64,000 bases of DNA from Trichlorobacter thiogenes. Lineage in GTDB: Bacteria > Desulfobacterota > Desulfuromonadia > Geobacterales > Pseudopelobacteraceae. This document shows positions 53,860 to 62,640 of this stretch, piece by piece. The notes beneath the pieces are model-generated. The model made no database searches, was not told where the DNA came from, and saw only the letters and a program-made list of their open reading frames with translations. Positions within the stretch are counted from its first letter, which is position 1, and every line of letters starts with the position of its first letter. Both the position numbers and the translations under genes were made by a program. The stretch lies in the NCBI RefSeq assembly GCF_900167465.1, contig NZ_FUWR01000015.1, positions 1 through 64,000 on the forward strand. Direction: 5' to 3'.

Positions 53860-55178
53860 TAGAGGAGGTTGGCCGCCAGCTCTGCCAGCTCAGACCGCTC
53901 ACCGCGGGTAAGCGTTACGTGGGCTGAGATCCGCTCGTTCTTGAACCGCTCCACCAGATAGGACAGACCGTTACTGGAGGAGTCCACATAGGGATTGTCA
54001 ATCTGGTACGGGTCACCGGTCAGGACGATCTTGGTCCCCTCCCCTGCCCGGGTCACAATGGTCTTGATCTCATGGGGGGTCAGGTTCTGGGCCTCATCCA
54101 CAATCAGGTACTGGTTGGGGATGGAACGGCCACGGATGTAGGTCAACGGTTCAATATCCAGCAGCCCCATGGCCATCAATTCCTTGTAGCCTTTGTTGCT
54201 GTGACGTTTATCGGTCTCATGTCCTGAAATCAGCAGTTCAACGTTGTCAAAGATCGGCTGCATCCAGGGGGTCAGTTTTTCCTCAATATCACCGGGCAGA
54301 AAACCCAGATCCTTGCCCATCGGAAAGACCGGACGGGAGACCAGCAGGCGGTTGTAGACATTCTCCTCTGCCACCTTTTGCAGGCCTGCTGCAATGGCCA
54401 TCAGGGTCTTACCGGTACCGGCCTTACCCACCAGACTGACTAGTTTAACGTTGTCATCCACCAGGGCATCCAGGGCAAACTGCTGTTCACGGTTACGGGC
54501 ATGGATGCTCCAGACCCCTTCCTTGGGCACCTTGCGTACCGGCACTACCTTACCGGTGGCTGCATCAAAACGACTAAGTGCAGTATGGGATGGATTACTG
54601 GTGTCGATCAGGGTGGCATACTCATTGGGCAGCAGCCCTTCAGGAGCCTCAAGCCAGCCCTGACCATAGAAACGATCTATTGAATCAGGCCCCATATCAA
54701 TAGTGCGGGCCCCGGCATACAGTTCCTGAATATCAACCTTGTCAGACTCGTAATCCTCTGCCACCAGGCCGATGGCATCGGCCTTGATCCGCAGGTTGGT
54801 ATCCTTGGTAACAAAGATAACAGTCTCATCGGGAAAACGCTCATGGGTCACCTGGGCCACTGCCAGAATCCGGTTATCGCCCTTGTCATCCCGCAGATCC
54901 TTGGGCATCCGGTTCAGGGCCTGTTCTTCACACAGTTCCACCCGCAGAATGCCGCCACCGGGCAGACTGACGCCGCTGGAAAGCGACCCCTTTTCACGTA
55001 GCATATCCAGAACCCGCGAAATAGAGCGGGCATTACGACCAGTTTCATTCATATCTTTTTTGAAGCGATCAATCTCTTCAATCACCGTAATCGGTATGAT
55101 GATGGTGTTATCTTCAAACTTAAACAGGGCCTGTGGGTCGTGGAGCAGTACGTTGGTGTCCAGCACAAAAAATTTCAT
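53859..55178 (-). CDS. PIN domain - PhoH-like ATPase fusion
   Basis: 439 residues. The N-terminal PIN nuclease domain starts KFFVLDTNVLLHDPQAL with acidic residues at D7 and in EEIDRFKKD. It is followed from about 230 by a PhoH-type P-loop ATPase with GKAGTGKTLMAI, SRPVFPMGKDLGFLPGD and IVDEAQNLTPHEIKTI. PIN-PhoH fusions are proposed RNA helicase/nucleases. The start overlaps the aminotransferase stop by ATGA. Confidence 0.9.
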   Translation of the reverse strand: MKFFVLDTNVLLHDPQALFKFEDNTIIIPITVIEEIDRFKKDMNETGRNARSISRVLDMLREKGSLSSGVSLPGGGILRVELCEEQALNRMPKDLRDDKGDNRILAVAQVTHERFPDETVIFVTKDTNLRIKADAIGLVAEDYESDKVDIQELYAGARTIDMGPDSIDRFYGQGWLEAPEGLLPNEYATLIDTSNPSHTALSRFDAATGKVVPVRKVPKEGVWSIHARNREQQFALDALVDDNVKLVSLVGKAGTGKTLMAIAAGLQKVAEENVYNRLLVSRPVFPMGKDLGFLPGDIEEKLTPWMQPIFDNVELLISGHETDKRHSNKGYKELMAMGLLDIEPLTYIRGRSIPNQYLIVDEAQNLTPHEIKTIVTRAGEGTKIVLTGDPYQIDNPYVDSSSNGLSYLVERFKNERISAHVTLTRGERSELAELAANLL

Positions 55179-56326
55179 GGATGACCTTTCTGGGTAATGG
55201 AGATCAGAGCATCACAGCACGTTTCAACATCAGCAAGGGTATTAAACCAGCCCGGGCTTATACGCAGGGTTCCGGTTGGGTAACTTCCAATGGTACGGTG
55301 GGCACGGGGGGCGCAGTGCAGACCTGCCCGAACCGCAATACCATACTCACGGTCAAGGTAAAAGGCCAAAATTGAGGGGTCCCACCCTTCGATGGCCAGG
55401 GAAACCACGCCGGATCGCTGTTCGGGGGTTACCGGTCCAAACAGCCTGCAACCAGCCATCCCTTCCAGCCGTTGCCGGGCATGTTCAGCCAATTGCTGTT
55501 CATGCTGTCCGATCCTGGCAATACCGGTTTCAAGCAGAAAGGACAGCCCGGCCCCCAAACCGGCAATACCGGACAGGTTATGGGTGCCAGCCTCAAACCC
55601 TTCAGGAAAGGTATCAGGCTGATGGTCCTGATCTGAGCTGCTGCCGGTTCCTCCGGCTATGATCGGTTTTAATGGCACTCCGGGAGCAACCGCCAGAAAA
55701 CCGGTACCCTGTGGTCCCATCAGCCCCTTGTGGCCGGGGGCTGCCAGCAGATCAATCCCCAGTGCCTGCATATCAAGGGGGAGAGTCCCGGCAGACTGTG
55801 CTGCATCAAGCAGCATCAGGACACCAGCCGCTTGGGCAATACCTGCTATCTGCCGGATATCCTGAATCCCGCCGGTGACATTGGAAACATGGGCCACGGC
55901 AATCATCCTGGTGTTTTTACGCAACGCCTGCCTGATCTGATCAGGATCAACCAGCCCCTGTGAATCAGCAGGCACCACTGTCAGCTCAACACCTGTTTTT
56001 TCAAGCATGAACAGCGGCCGCAAAAGGGAATTATGCTCCATGGAACTGGTAATTACATGATCCCCCGGCTGCAGGGTTCCCATGGTGGCCAGATTCAGGG
56101 CCATGGTGGCATTGCTGGTAAAGACGATCCGGGATGAATCAGCACAATTAACAAGCTGTGCAGCAGCCTCACGGGTATCCAACATCACACGGGAGGCATC
56201 CAGTGCCCGGCCATAGCCGCCTCTGCCGGGTGACCCGCCAATCTGCTGCATCGCCTGCAGGGCTGCCTGATAAACCTGGTCTGGTTTGGGAAAACTGGTG
56301 GCTGCGTTATCAAGATAGATGGACAT
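55175..56326 (-). CDS. Class V aminotransferase, cysteine desulfurase-like
   Basis: 383 residues of PLP fold type I. It has YLDNAATSFPKP at the N-terminus, a central H..GG region, the PLP lysine in APGHKGLMGPQG (about residue 205) and a C-terminal cysteine loop AGLHCAPRAHR followed by GTLRISPG. It resembles the SufS/CsdA-like branch found in Geobacter and Clostridia rather than IscS. It probably mobilises sulfur from cysteine; the sulfur acceptor is unknown and no suf genes are adjacent. Confidence 0.87.
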   Translation of the reverse strand: MSIYLDNAATSFPKPDQVYQAALQAMQQIGGSPGRGGYGRALDASRVMLDTREAAAQLVNCADSSRIVFTSNATMALNLATMGTLQPGDHVITSSMEHNSLLRPLFMLEKTGVELTVVPADSQGLVDPDQIRQALRKNTRMIAVAHVSNVTGGIQDIRQIAGIAQAAGVLMLLDAAQSAGTLPLDMQALGIDLLAAPGHKGLMGPQGTGFLAVAPGVPLKPIIAGGTGSSSDQDHQPDTFPEGFEAGTHNLSGIAGLGAGLSFLLETGIARIGQHEQQLAEHARQRLEGMAGCRLFGPVTPEQRSGVVSLAIEGWDPSILAFYLDREYGIAVRAGLHCAPRAHRTIGSYPTGTLRISPGWFNTLADVETCCDALISITQKGHP

Positions 56327-56341
56327 AAATATAAAAACGGA

Positions 56342-57760
56342 CTAGGGCGCCGTGACCGGACGTTCTTTCAAAAAAGGAGCAAACAGAATTAACGCAGTAT
56401 CATTCTTCCGTTCTGGATCATGAATACCGGCCAGTATCTGCTTTTCATCAGCACTGCCCCACCAGTTAAGCAGCGCAGCAAAAGGTTCACTGCCACGATT
56501 CTGCAGATTGCCTGCCCTGTTATCACTGAAAACAGAGCCGACAACACTGCCCCGTGCGTTTTCCAGCAGAATACCAACACCGCTGTTCTGAATGAATGAT
56601 GAATTGCTAATTCTGACCCGCACCCCCACCAGTTCAGCACCGCTTTCACGGTTTTGGGAGAAACGGCAGAGAAACAGCTGGCCATCGCCACCGGTTAACC
56701 TGAGTCCGCTCCGGTTCTCCACGAACTGGCTGCTGGTCAGGCGGAAACGGCACTGGTCTGCCGCAACCCCTTCCTGAGAATTATTCAGTACCTTGACACT
56801 GGATAACGTAAACGAGGAGCGCTGCGCATCTATTCCCTGGCGGTTCTCTTGCAGCGTACTGTCACGCAGATCAAGTTCGCTGTCAGCGAGCCTACCCCCC
56901 CTGTCACAACGGCTGATGCTGCAGCCCTGCAAGCCGGCTTCTGAATCATACAGGGCAATACCGGTCCGGGATTTCGTCACCATCACACCGCGCCCGCTAA
57001 AACGTGAAAAATGGGCCTCAATACCGGTCTGGGCTCCTTCAATACGACAATGGTCAAAGCTGTTCTTCTTCTCACTGTTTAACAGCACCACACCACCCCA
57101 GTCACCGGCAAGGGGCTGGTTCAAGGCAGGTGCAAACAGAATCGGTTGCTGCAGCGTACCGTTGGCAACAATCCGCCCCTGTACCACCAGGCGAGAAAGC
57201 TCTGCAGAGCCGGGAGCAGAAGCGAACAGAATCCGGGTACCGGGATCAATCCGCAAGGTTGCCTGAGGAGCAACCACCAGCGCCCCTTTGATCAAGACGG
57301 TGCCACGCAGCACCATATCTTCAGCAACCGTCTTATTGACCAGCACAGTACCGGCCTTATCAATCACAGCCCGGGCCGGTTTTGATTGACTCGTTGCTGG
57401 AACATCCACCTGATTTCTGATTGCCAGAGGATCGGTATGCAGTGATGTCTCAGTTGGCAGCAGACGGCTGTCAAGGGGGCTCTGGGGGTTTTTCTGCGGC
57501 ACCGGCTGCTCAGATCCCTGCTGCAGCGGCTTTGCTGCTGGCGGTGGCGGCTGAGGAACCGTCATGGAAACCGTTACGGTCTGTCCCTTTAACGGAGCGT
57601 CCTGGGCATGAAACAGCTGTTGACAGCCGGCCTGAGTCAGAATCAGGCAGCCAAGAAGCAGGCAGCGGGCCGTAAAAGCGGGGGAAAATCGAATATTTTT
57701 CACGAAGGGTATCCTGATCAAACAAACATTCAAATTACTGAATATACAGATAAAGTTCAT
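56342..57760 (-). CDS. Right-handed beta-helix repeat lipoprotein
   Basis: Up to 472 residues. The likely start is a downstream GTG at 57703, giving a standard lipoprotein signal with lipobox LTQAGC; the ATG at 57760 adds 19 residues of doubtful use. After a Pro/Gln-rich linker come many ~22-residue beta-helix turns (about 155-440) with the recurrent N.S..G..L pattern of pectate-lyase-like parallel beta-helices. The function is probably envelope-associated carbohydrate binding or structure; no catalytic residues were recognised. It begins the minus-strand operon leading to ksgA. Confidence 0.72.
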   Translation of the reverse strand: MNFICIFSNLNVCLIRIPFVKNIRFSPAFTARCLLLGCLILTQAGCQQLFHAQDAPLKGQTVTVSMTVPQPPPPAAKPLQQGSEQPVPQKNPQSPLDSRLLPTETSLHTDPLAIRNQVDVPATSQSKPARAVIDKAGTVLVNKTVAEDMVLRGTVLIKGALVVAPQATLRIDPGTRILFASAPGSAELSRLVVQGRIVANGTLQQPILFAPALNQPLAGDWGGVVLLNSEKKNSFDHCRIEGAQTGIEAHFSRFSGRGVMVTKSRTGIALYDSEAGLQGCSISRCDRGGRLADSELDLRDSTLQENRQGIDAQRSSFTLSSVKVLNNSQEGVAADQCRFRLTSSQFVENRSGLRLTGGDGQLFLCRFSQNRESGAELVGVRVRISNSSFIQNSGVGILLENARGSVVGSVFSDNRAGNLQNRGSEPFAALLNWWGSADEKQILAGIHDPERKNDTALILFAPFLKERPVTAP

Positions 57761-57850
57761 AGCACAGTATCCAACGGGAGTAAATTTTTAAAAAGCTTCC
57801 TGTAATCAAAAACTTCGCCTATCACGCCCAACATATCTTAACATTTGCTG

Positions 57851-57905
57851 TTGACAGCACATACATGTTGTGGTTCTATCCACCGGCAAGCACAAAATGT
57901 TGTGA
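57851..57905 (+). promoter_or_regulatory. nrdJ promoter with paired NrdR boxes
   Basis: TTGACA (57851-57856) and TTCTAT (57874-57879) are spaced by 17 bases. One NrdR-box-like site occupies the spacer (57858-57873, ending ATGTTGTGG). A better one, GCACAAAATGTTGTGA, lies at 57890-57905. The ATGTTGTG cores are exactly 32 bases apart, the three-turn spacing known for tandem NrdR boxes. NrdR bound here would block polymerase and couple nrdJ to nucleotide levels. Confidence 0.65.
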
Positions 57906-57998
57906 TCCACCCGTAGCAACCAGCATCATCTTTCATCAGCACTTCCCTGTACCACGTTATAAAGCATATAGGAACCATCTGACAAGGAGAACACAACC

Positions 57999-60236
57999 AT
58001 GTCCGCACAAGCGTCCACTGCCGGTCAACCTGCGCTCACCCCCAACGCCCTTACGGTCCTCGAAAAACGTTACCTCAAACGGGATACCAGCGGAAAACCG
58101 CTTGAGACCCCTTCTGATATGTTCCGCAGGGTCGCAGAGACCATTGCCGAGCCTGATAAGAAGTTTGACAAAAAGGCTGATGTCAAAAAGCTTGCTGACC
58201 GTTTCTATGAGATGATTGTCAGCTTTGATTTCCTGCCCAACTCCCCCACCCTGATGAACGCAGGCCGTGAACTGGGGCAGCTTTCCGCCTGTTTTGTGCT
58301 TCCGGTGGGCGACTCCATTGAAGAGATCTTTGATGCGGTCAAGTTCACTGCCATGATCCACAAATCAGGCGGCGGCACCGGCTTCTCCTTCTCCCGTCTG
58401 CGTCCGGCCAACGATCTGGTCAAGACCACCACCGGCGTCTCCAGCGGCCCGATCTCCTTTATGCGGGTCTTTGATACCGCAACTGAGACCATCAAACAGG
58501 GCGGCACCCGTCGTGGCGCCAACATGGGTATCCTGCGGGTTGATCACCCCAACATCATGGATTTTATCATGTGCAAGGCTGATCAGAAGCTGTTCAACAA
58601 CTTCAACATATCGGTCGGTCTAACCGAGAAGTTCATGGAGGCGGTTGAACAGGATGAAGAATACGACCTGCTCAACCCCCGCGATAAGACAAAAATGGGC
58701 TCCCTGAATGCCCGCAAGGTGTTCCAGCGGATCGTCAATCAGGCCTGGGAAAACGGCGAGCCGGGCATCATCTTCCTGGATCGTCTGAACCGTGACAACC
58801 CGACCCCCCATGTCGGCGAGATCGAATCAACCAACCCCTGTGGCGAGCAGCCGCTGCTGCCCTATGAATCCTGCAACCTGGGTTCCATCAACCTGGGGCG
58901 TTTTGTCAGCGAAGGAGCCATTGACTGGAGCCGCCTGAAAGGGGTTATCCATGACTCGGTTCATTTCCTGGATAACGTGATCGAGGCCAACAAATACCCG
59001 CTGCAGCAGATCCACGACATGACCCACTCAAACCGCAAGATCGGCCTGGGGGTCATGGGCTGGGCAGATATGCTGATCCTGCTGGGTGTACCGTACAATT
59101 CAGACGAAGCGGTAAAACTGGGCAAGAAGGTTATGCAGTTTATCAACGATGAAGGCCACGCTGCCTCCCGTGATCTGGGCCAGAAGCGTGGTTCATTCCC
59201 CAACTTCATCGGTTCAACCTTTGATAAAAAAGGTGCCCTGCCGCAACGGAACGCCACGGTCACCACCATCGCCCCCACCGGCACCATCTCCATGATCGCC
59301 AACGCCTCTTCCGGCGTAGAGCCGCTCTTTGCCATCTCCTATGTCAAGAATGTCATGGACGGCACCAAGCTGGTGGAGGTAAACCCCACCTTTGAACAGC
59401 TGGCCAAAGAGCGCGGTTTCTATTCCGCAGAGCTGATGGAGAAGATTGCAGAACATGGCACCGTACATGATCTGGATGAGGTTCCTGCCGACGTCCGACG
59501 GGTCTTTGTTACTGCCCACGACATCACCCCGGAAGACCATATCCAGATGCAGGCCGCCTTCCAGTACCACACGGACAACGCCGTATCCAAGACCGTTAAC
59601 TTCCCCAATACCGCCACCATTGAAGATGTTGAAAACGTCTACATGCTGGCCTACAAAACCGGCTGCAAAGGGGTCACCATTTACCGCGACGGTTCCCGCG
59701 ATGAGCAGGTTCTCTCCACCACCAAGAAAGAAGAAAAAGCCGTTGTTTCGTCACTGGCAATGGAAGACGACAAACATGCCATCAAGCGTGAGCGTCCCAA
59801 GGCCCTTAAAGGCTGGACCTACCAGATGCAGACCGGCTGCGGACCGCTCTACATCACCGTCAACGAAGACAAGAACGGCCTGTTTGAGCTGTTCACCACC
59901 ATGGGCAAAGCCGGTGGTTGCGCGGCATCCCAGGCAGAGGCGATCGGACGGATGGTCTCACTGGCATGGCGCAGCGGCATCCAGGCCCGCCAGGTCATCA
60001 AGCAGCTACTGGGCATCTCCTGCCACTGCCCTTCCGGCTATGGCGAAAACCGTGTCCTCTCCTGCGCCGACGCCGTGGCCAAGGCAATTCAGGCCCACAT
60101 GCTTGAAAACGGCTACGACCTGAACGCAGAAGCAGCCCAGCATGAGCGTGGTGCCTGCCCTGAGTGCGGCGGCATTGTTGAACACGAAGGCGGCTGCATG
60201 GTCTGCCATGTCTGCGGCTACTCTGAGTGCGCATAA
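57999..60236 (+). CDS. nrdJ: Adenosylcobalamin-dependent (class II) ribonucleoside-diphosphate reductase
   Basis: 745 residues. It has PNSPTLMNAGRELGQLSACFVLP near residue 78 with an active-site cysteine, HKSGGGTGFSFS near 124, the NPCGEQPLLPYESCNLGS signature with the thiyl-radical Cys near 280, and PTGTISMIANASSG near 425. A C-terminal zinc module CPECGG...CHVCGYSEC closes the protein. It makes deoxyribonucleotides in the presence or absence of oxygen and needs B12. The gene is monocistronic, with NrdR boxes upstream and a hairpin after the stop. Confidence 0.95.
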   Translation: MSAQASTAGQPALTPNALTVLEKRYLKRDTSGKPLETPSDMFRRVAETIAEPDKKFDKKADVKKLADRFYEMIVSFDFLPNSPTLMNAGRELGQLSACFVLPVGDSIEEIFDAVKFTAMIHKSGGGTGFSFSRLRPANDLVKTTTGVSSGPISFMRVFDTATETIKQGGTRRGANMGILRVDHPNIMDFIMCKADQKLFNNFNISVGLTEKFMEAVEQDEEYDLLNPRDKTKMGSLNARKVFQRIVNQAWENGEPGIIFLDRLNRDNPTPHVGEIESTNPCGEQPLLPYESCNLGSINLGRFVSEGAIDWSRLKGVIHDSVHFLDNVIEANKYPLQQIHDMTHSNRKIGLGVMGWADMLILLGVPYNSDEAVKLGKKVMQFINDEGHAASRDLGQKRGSFPNFIGSTFDKKGALPQRNATVTTIAPTGTISMIANASSGVEPLFAISYVKNVMDGTKLVEVNPTFEQLAKERGFYSAELMEKIAEHGTVHDLDEVPADVRRVFVTAHDITPEDHIQMQAAFQYHTDNAVSKTVNFPNTATIEDVENVYMLAYKTGCKGVTIYRDGSRDEQVLSTTKKEEKAVVSSLAMEDDKHAIKRERPKALKGWTYQMQTGCGPLYITVNEDKNGLFELFTTMGKAGGCAASQAEAIGRMVSLAWRSGIQARQVIKQLLGISCHCPSGYGENRVLSCADAVAKAIQAHMLENGYDLNAEAAQHERGACPECGGIVEHEGGCMVCHVCGYSECA

Positions 60237-60255
60237 GCTAAAGGTTGACAAAGAA

Positions 60256-60281
60256 GAGGCCCTTTAGCTATAAAGGGCCTC
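60256..60281 (+). terminator. Hairpin between nrdJ and tRNA-Gly
   Basis: A perfect 11-bp stem GAGGCCCTTTA / TAAAGGGCCTC with loop GCTA, ending 7 bases before the tRNA. No U-run follows, so it could be a weak terminator or a processing signal for a nrdJ-tRNA transcript. Confidence 0.5.
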
Positions 60282-60287
60282 CATTGA

Positions 60288-60362
<75 letters not shown>

Positions 60363-60370
60363 GTCAATTC

Positions 60371-60405
60371 AAGGGTTTATGCACACAGCATAAACCCTTT
60401 TTGTT
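60371..60405 (+). terminator. Terminator after tRNA-Gly
   Basis: AAGGGTTTATGC / GCATAAACCCTT (12 bp) with loop ACACA, then TTTGTTT. Confidence 0.85.
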
Positions 60406-60497
60406 TATCATGGGAACATTCATGGGAACAAACGGCGTATCATCTCCACAGGAACACCCAATAAAGTCTTCCTTTGCACACAAAACCGGAGTCACGT

Positions 60498-61049
60498 ATG
60501 AACTCAAACACCACAACATCTAAGAAAAAAACAAATTCTCGAAACCCGTTCATCCATCATCCTTGGTTTGTTTCCATTGTTCCCGGCTTAATCTTTTTAT
60601 TACTTGGTGCTGGTATCAACAACGTTAAAGGGCAAATTGCGACAGCCACAGAAAACATTAGAGGGATCAAAGAGACGACAGACACTCTAAGAAAGTGCCT
60701 GATTAACGAAATCAAAGATGGCTTGGCAGTAAAAGTTGGCATAAACAATAAGGAAATTTCTGGGAACGGGGTAATAGTCTTTGCTGATAACACCTACAAT
60801 TTGAACGAAGGAGATCAAATTTACCTTACAAACTCACTTGACGACAAATACGAAACAACAGTGAAGTTTTTAGTGCAACGAACACCGCGGCGAAACGGCG
60901 ACAAGAGTGAGGCGGAAATGTTTATAAGTTTAGAGGCTGCTAAAAGGCTTGATATATTGTCTGGCCGTCCAAAGCAAGGTGTCTATCTACTTAAAATGAC
61001 ACGCAAGCAAGACAAAATCAGGTCTATCAATTCGGCCAACAAAGTTTAA
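60498..61049 (+). CDS. Unknown membrane-anchored protein of the tRNA-Gly insert
   Basis: 183 residues starting at ATG 60498 (GGAG upstream). A short Lys/Asn/Thr-rich cytoplasmic start is followed by one transmembrane helix (about 25-45, FVSIVPGLIFLLLGAGI), a coiled stretch and a soluble C-terminal domain of mixed strands with many charged residues. I do not recognise the family. Its base composition is clearly more A/T-rich than nrdJ or the usp gene, and codon use differs, so it is probably horizontally acquired. With no partner gene and no known motif, no function is offered. Confidence 0.65.
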   Translation: MNSNTTTSKKKTNSRNPFIHHPWFVSIVPGLIFLLLGAGINNVKGQIATATENIRGIKETTDTLRKCLINEIKDGLAVKVGINNKEISGNGVIVFADNTYNLNEGDQIYLTNSLDDKYETTVKFLVQRTPRRNGDKSEAEMFISLEAAKRLDILSGRPKQGVYLLKMTRKQDKIRSINSANKV

Positions 61050-61089
61050 TTTTTGGTCAACTCCTGTTGACACTGCCCCAACAAGGGGG

Positions 61090-61203
61090 CACATAATTTC
61101 ATTACATGTGTCATACACATATTATGTGTTAAATTTCATCGTGTTATGGTGTTTAATGTTGAATTATTTCACATAATGTTATGTTACATAACACATAATT
61201 TAT
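61090..61203. repeat. A/T-rich cluster of CACATAAT-type palindromes
   Basis: CACATAAT occurs at about 61090, 61170 and 61192. ACACATATTATGTGT at 61115-61129 and TTATGTTACATAA at 61179-61191 are palindromes, and further TTATG/CATAA fragments lie between. Together they form a dense set of inverted and direct repeats in ~110 bases between the unknown gene and the structured segment. It could be a binding region, a recombination site or a transposon end. No coding capacity. Confidence 0.55.
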
Positions 61204-61224
61204 ACACACCCAGTAATAAAGGGT

Positions 61225-61466
61225 TAAGGGGCAACGTCTGATCCGAATCTCTGTAAATAGCAGAGAGCACCTGACACCCGTGGCTGGGGAGAGGGGTAAG
61301 CGAAGGACAGACGCGGTGCTGAAAAGGCGCCGGGACGAAGGAGGCTACCTACCGTTGTGCTGGATGGTCTGGATGTGACTGACATGGTCGAAACCATGAA
61401 TGGCACACAAATGCGCCCTCTCAACTGCACCTATTGGTGCGGTATGAGGGGGCGCATTCTTTTTGT
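61225..61466 (+). ncRNA. Candidate structured RNA of unassigned class, with terminator
   Basis: A compact series of hairpins on the plus strand: TCTCTG/CAGAGA (61248-61266), CGGTGC/GCGCCG around TGAAAAG (61314-61332), CATGGT-CGAA-ACCATG (61383-61398), and GCACC-TATT-GGTGC (61427-61440). The last is nested within a 13-bp stem ATGCGCCCTCTCA / TGAGGGGGCGCAT (61411-61457), followed by TCTTTTTG. The region is G/C- and purine-rich amid A/T-rich DNA and has no good reading frame. The first hairpin followed by GCACCTGACACCCG is reminiscent of HEARO (IscB omega-RNA)-type RNAs, but I cannot confirm this. It sits just before an IS4 transposase remnant. Confidence 0.45.
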
Positions 61467-61495
61467 GCGGATTTTTGGAAATGCAGACCCAGTAG

Positions 61496-61618
61496 CATGC
61501 ATACCGCTTCGTCACCAATGCAAGTCACATCCCGGCTGCATTGGTGGCTGATCTTTACAAGGAACGCTGGCAGATTGAGCTGTTTTTCAAGTGGATCAAG
61601 CAGAACCTGAGAATCAAG
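61496..61618 (+). pseudogene. IS4-family transposase remnant (C-terminal part)
   Basis: One frame encodes YRFVTN...ALVADLYKERWQIELFFKWIKQ.LRIK, the hallmark Y-(2)-R-(3)-E-(6)-K region of IS4-type DDE transposases, with the catalytic Glu in ERWQIEL. A stop (TAG at 61493) precedes it. After LRIK the frame stays open to 61792 but no longer resembles a transposase. Only about 40 of some 400 residues survive, so the element is dead. Confidence 0.8.
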
Positions 61619-61836
61619 ATCAATAATCAGATGATCATCCTTATGCCACAAACCCGATTTTCCGCGATGATCCACCCTTGGCCTCGTACTCCTTCTTCAA
61701 GACTTCATAGAGTCTGGCTGCCGTGGCTGGCTCCCCTCACAGCTCAAACTGCCGTGCAGGATATCAACAATGCTGCAAGACCTCGCACCTGAAGGTGCAG
61801 AGACAGAAGTATATTGGTACCTTCATAACTGATCAC
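61619..61836. other. Unassigned DNA between IS remnant and usp gene
   Basis: About 220 bases with no gene recognised. It may be scrambled remains of the insertion. No inverted repeat matching an IS end was found by eye. Confidence 0.4.
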
Positions 61837-62640
61837 TCACCGCGCAGCCCGAAACAGGATTGTGTTACAGGGGGGCTGATGCATGACATCACCGGCAGGG
61901 TTGCCAAAGAACAGCTTTTCCAATGCCCCTCGTTCACTGGCACCCAGCACAACCAGATCATTGTGGTGGGTTATCGCTTCAACGGTAATTGATTTGGCTA
62001 CCTGACCACTGCCAGTTCGCTCCAGCACCAAGATCTGCTGCTGCTCCAACTCTTCCCGAAAGCGGACAATGCTGTCAGGCATCCCCTCTTTTGCACAGGC
62101 TGCAGACAGGTGAAACAGGGTAACCTGTGCATGGAAGCTCCTGGCCAGTTGACTGATGAAAATCAGACGGCGCTCCATGACGCTGACAACCTTACCCAGT
62201 GGCACCAGGATATGCCGGGGATGGGGTTTGGCCATACTGATGATCCGCATGACTGCCAGATCCGGGATAATTGTGCGCAGCATCTGATGCACCGTATGCC
62301 GCTGCAGATGATCACCATAGTGTTCATCCGGTGTCAGGGGATAAATCACCAGATCTGCCTGTTCAGCCTGCACCTGCTCAGGCAACAGTCGGCTAATCTG
62401 CCCAACACCGCGCAATCGCTTGACAGGGATCTCAAGCTCTTCGGCAACCGCAGCCAGATGTTCCAGGTGGCGATCAGTATGGATGAGGATGCTCTCGCTG
62501 GTTTCCTCAGGATGAACGGCATACAGGACCAGCCGCGCCCTGCACTCTTGCGCTAAAGAGATGGCATAGCGGCCTGCGACCATGGATGCGGTATGATCGT
62601 TAATGACTGACAGTATCGTGTGATAGCTCATGATCATCAT
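61837..62640 (-). CDS. Tandem universal stress protein
   Basis: 267 residues made of two UspA domains. The first (about 1-135) has degenerate nucleotide-binding residues. The second (about 140-267) keeps the ATP-type loop G-2X-G-9X in GASERGALEKLFFGNPAGDV, preceded by LVVLGAS. Tandem Usps occur in stress and energy-starvation responses; the partner is unknown. Its start overlaps the mlaA stop (ATGA), so it belongs to that minus-strand operon. Confidence 0.87.
   Translation of the reverse strand: MMIMSYHTILSVINDHTASMVAGRYAISLAQECRARLVLYAVHPEETSESILIHTDRHLEHLAAVAEELEIPVKRLRGVGQISRLLPEQVQAEQADLVIYPLTPDEHYGDHLQRHTVHQMLRTIIPDLAVMRIISMAKPHPRHILVPLGKVVSVMERRLIFISQLARSFHAQVTLFHLSAACAKEGMPDSIVRFREELEQQQILVLERTGSGQVAKSITVEAITHHNDLVVLGASERGALEKLFFGNPAGDVMHQPPCNTILFRAAR

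Noticed and set aside
57840-57998. Cobalamin riboswitch upstream of the B12-dependent reductase nrdJ
   Set aside because: No B12-box-like conserved core was seen and the leader is short; the signals present fit NrdR boxes.
61225-61466. Group II intron
   Set aside because: No GUGYG 5' end, no recognisable domain V and no maturase frame.
61541-61792. Intact protein-coding gene downstream of the IS4 motif
   Set aside because: Only the first ~25 codons match a transposase; the rest is open by chance and the gene lacks its N-terminal 90 percent.
60363-61836. Complete integrative element with attR and integrase
   Set aside because: No integrase gene and no second copy of the tRNA-Gly 3' end were found in the interval.
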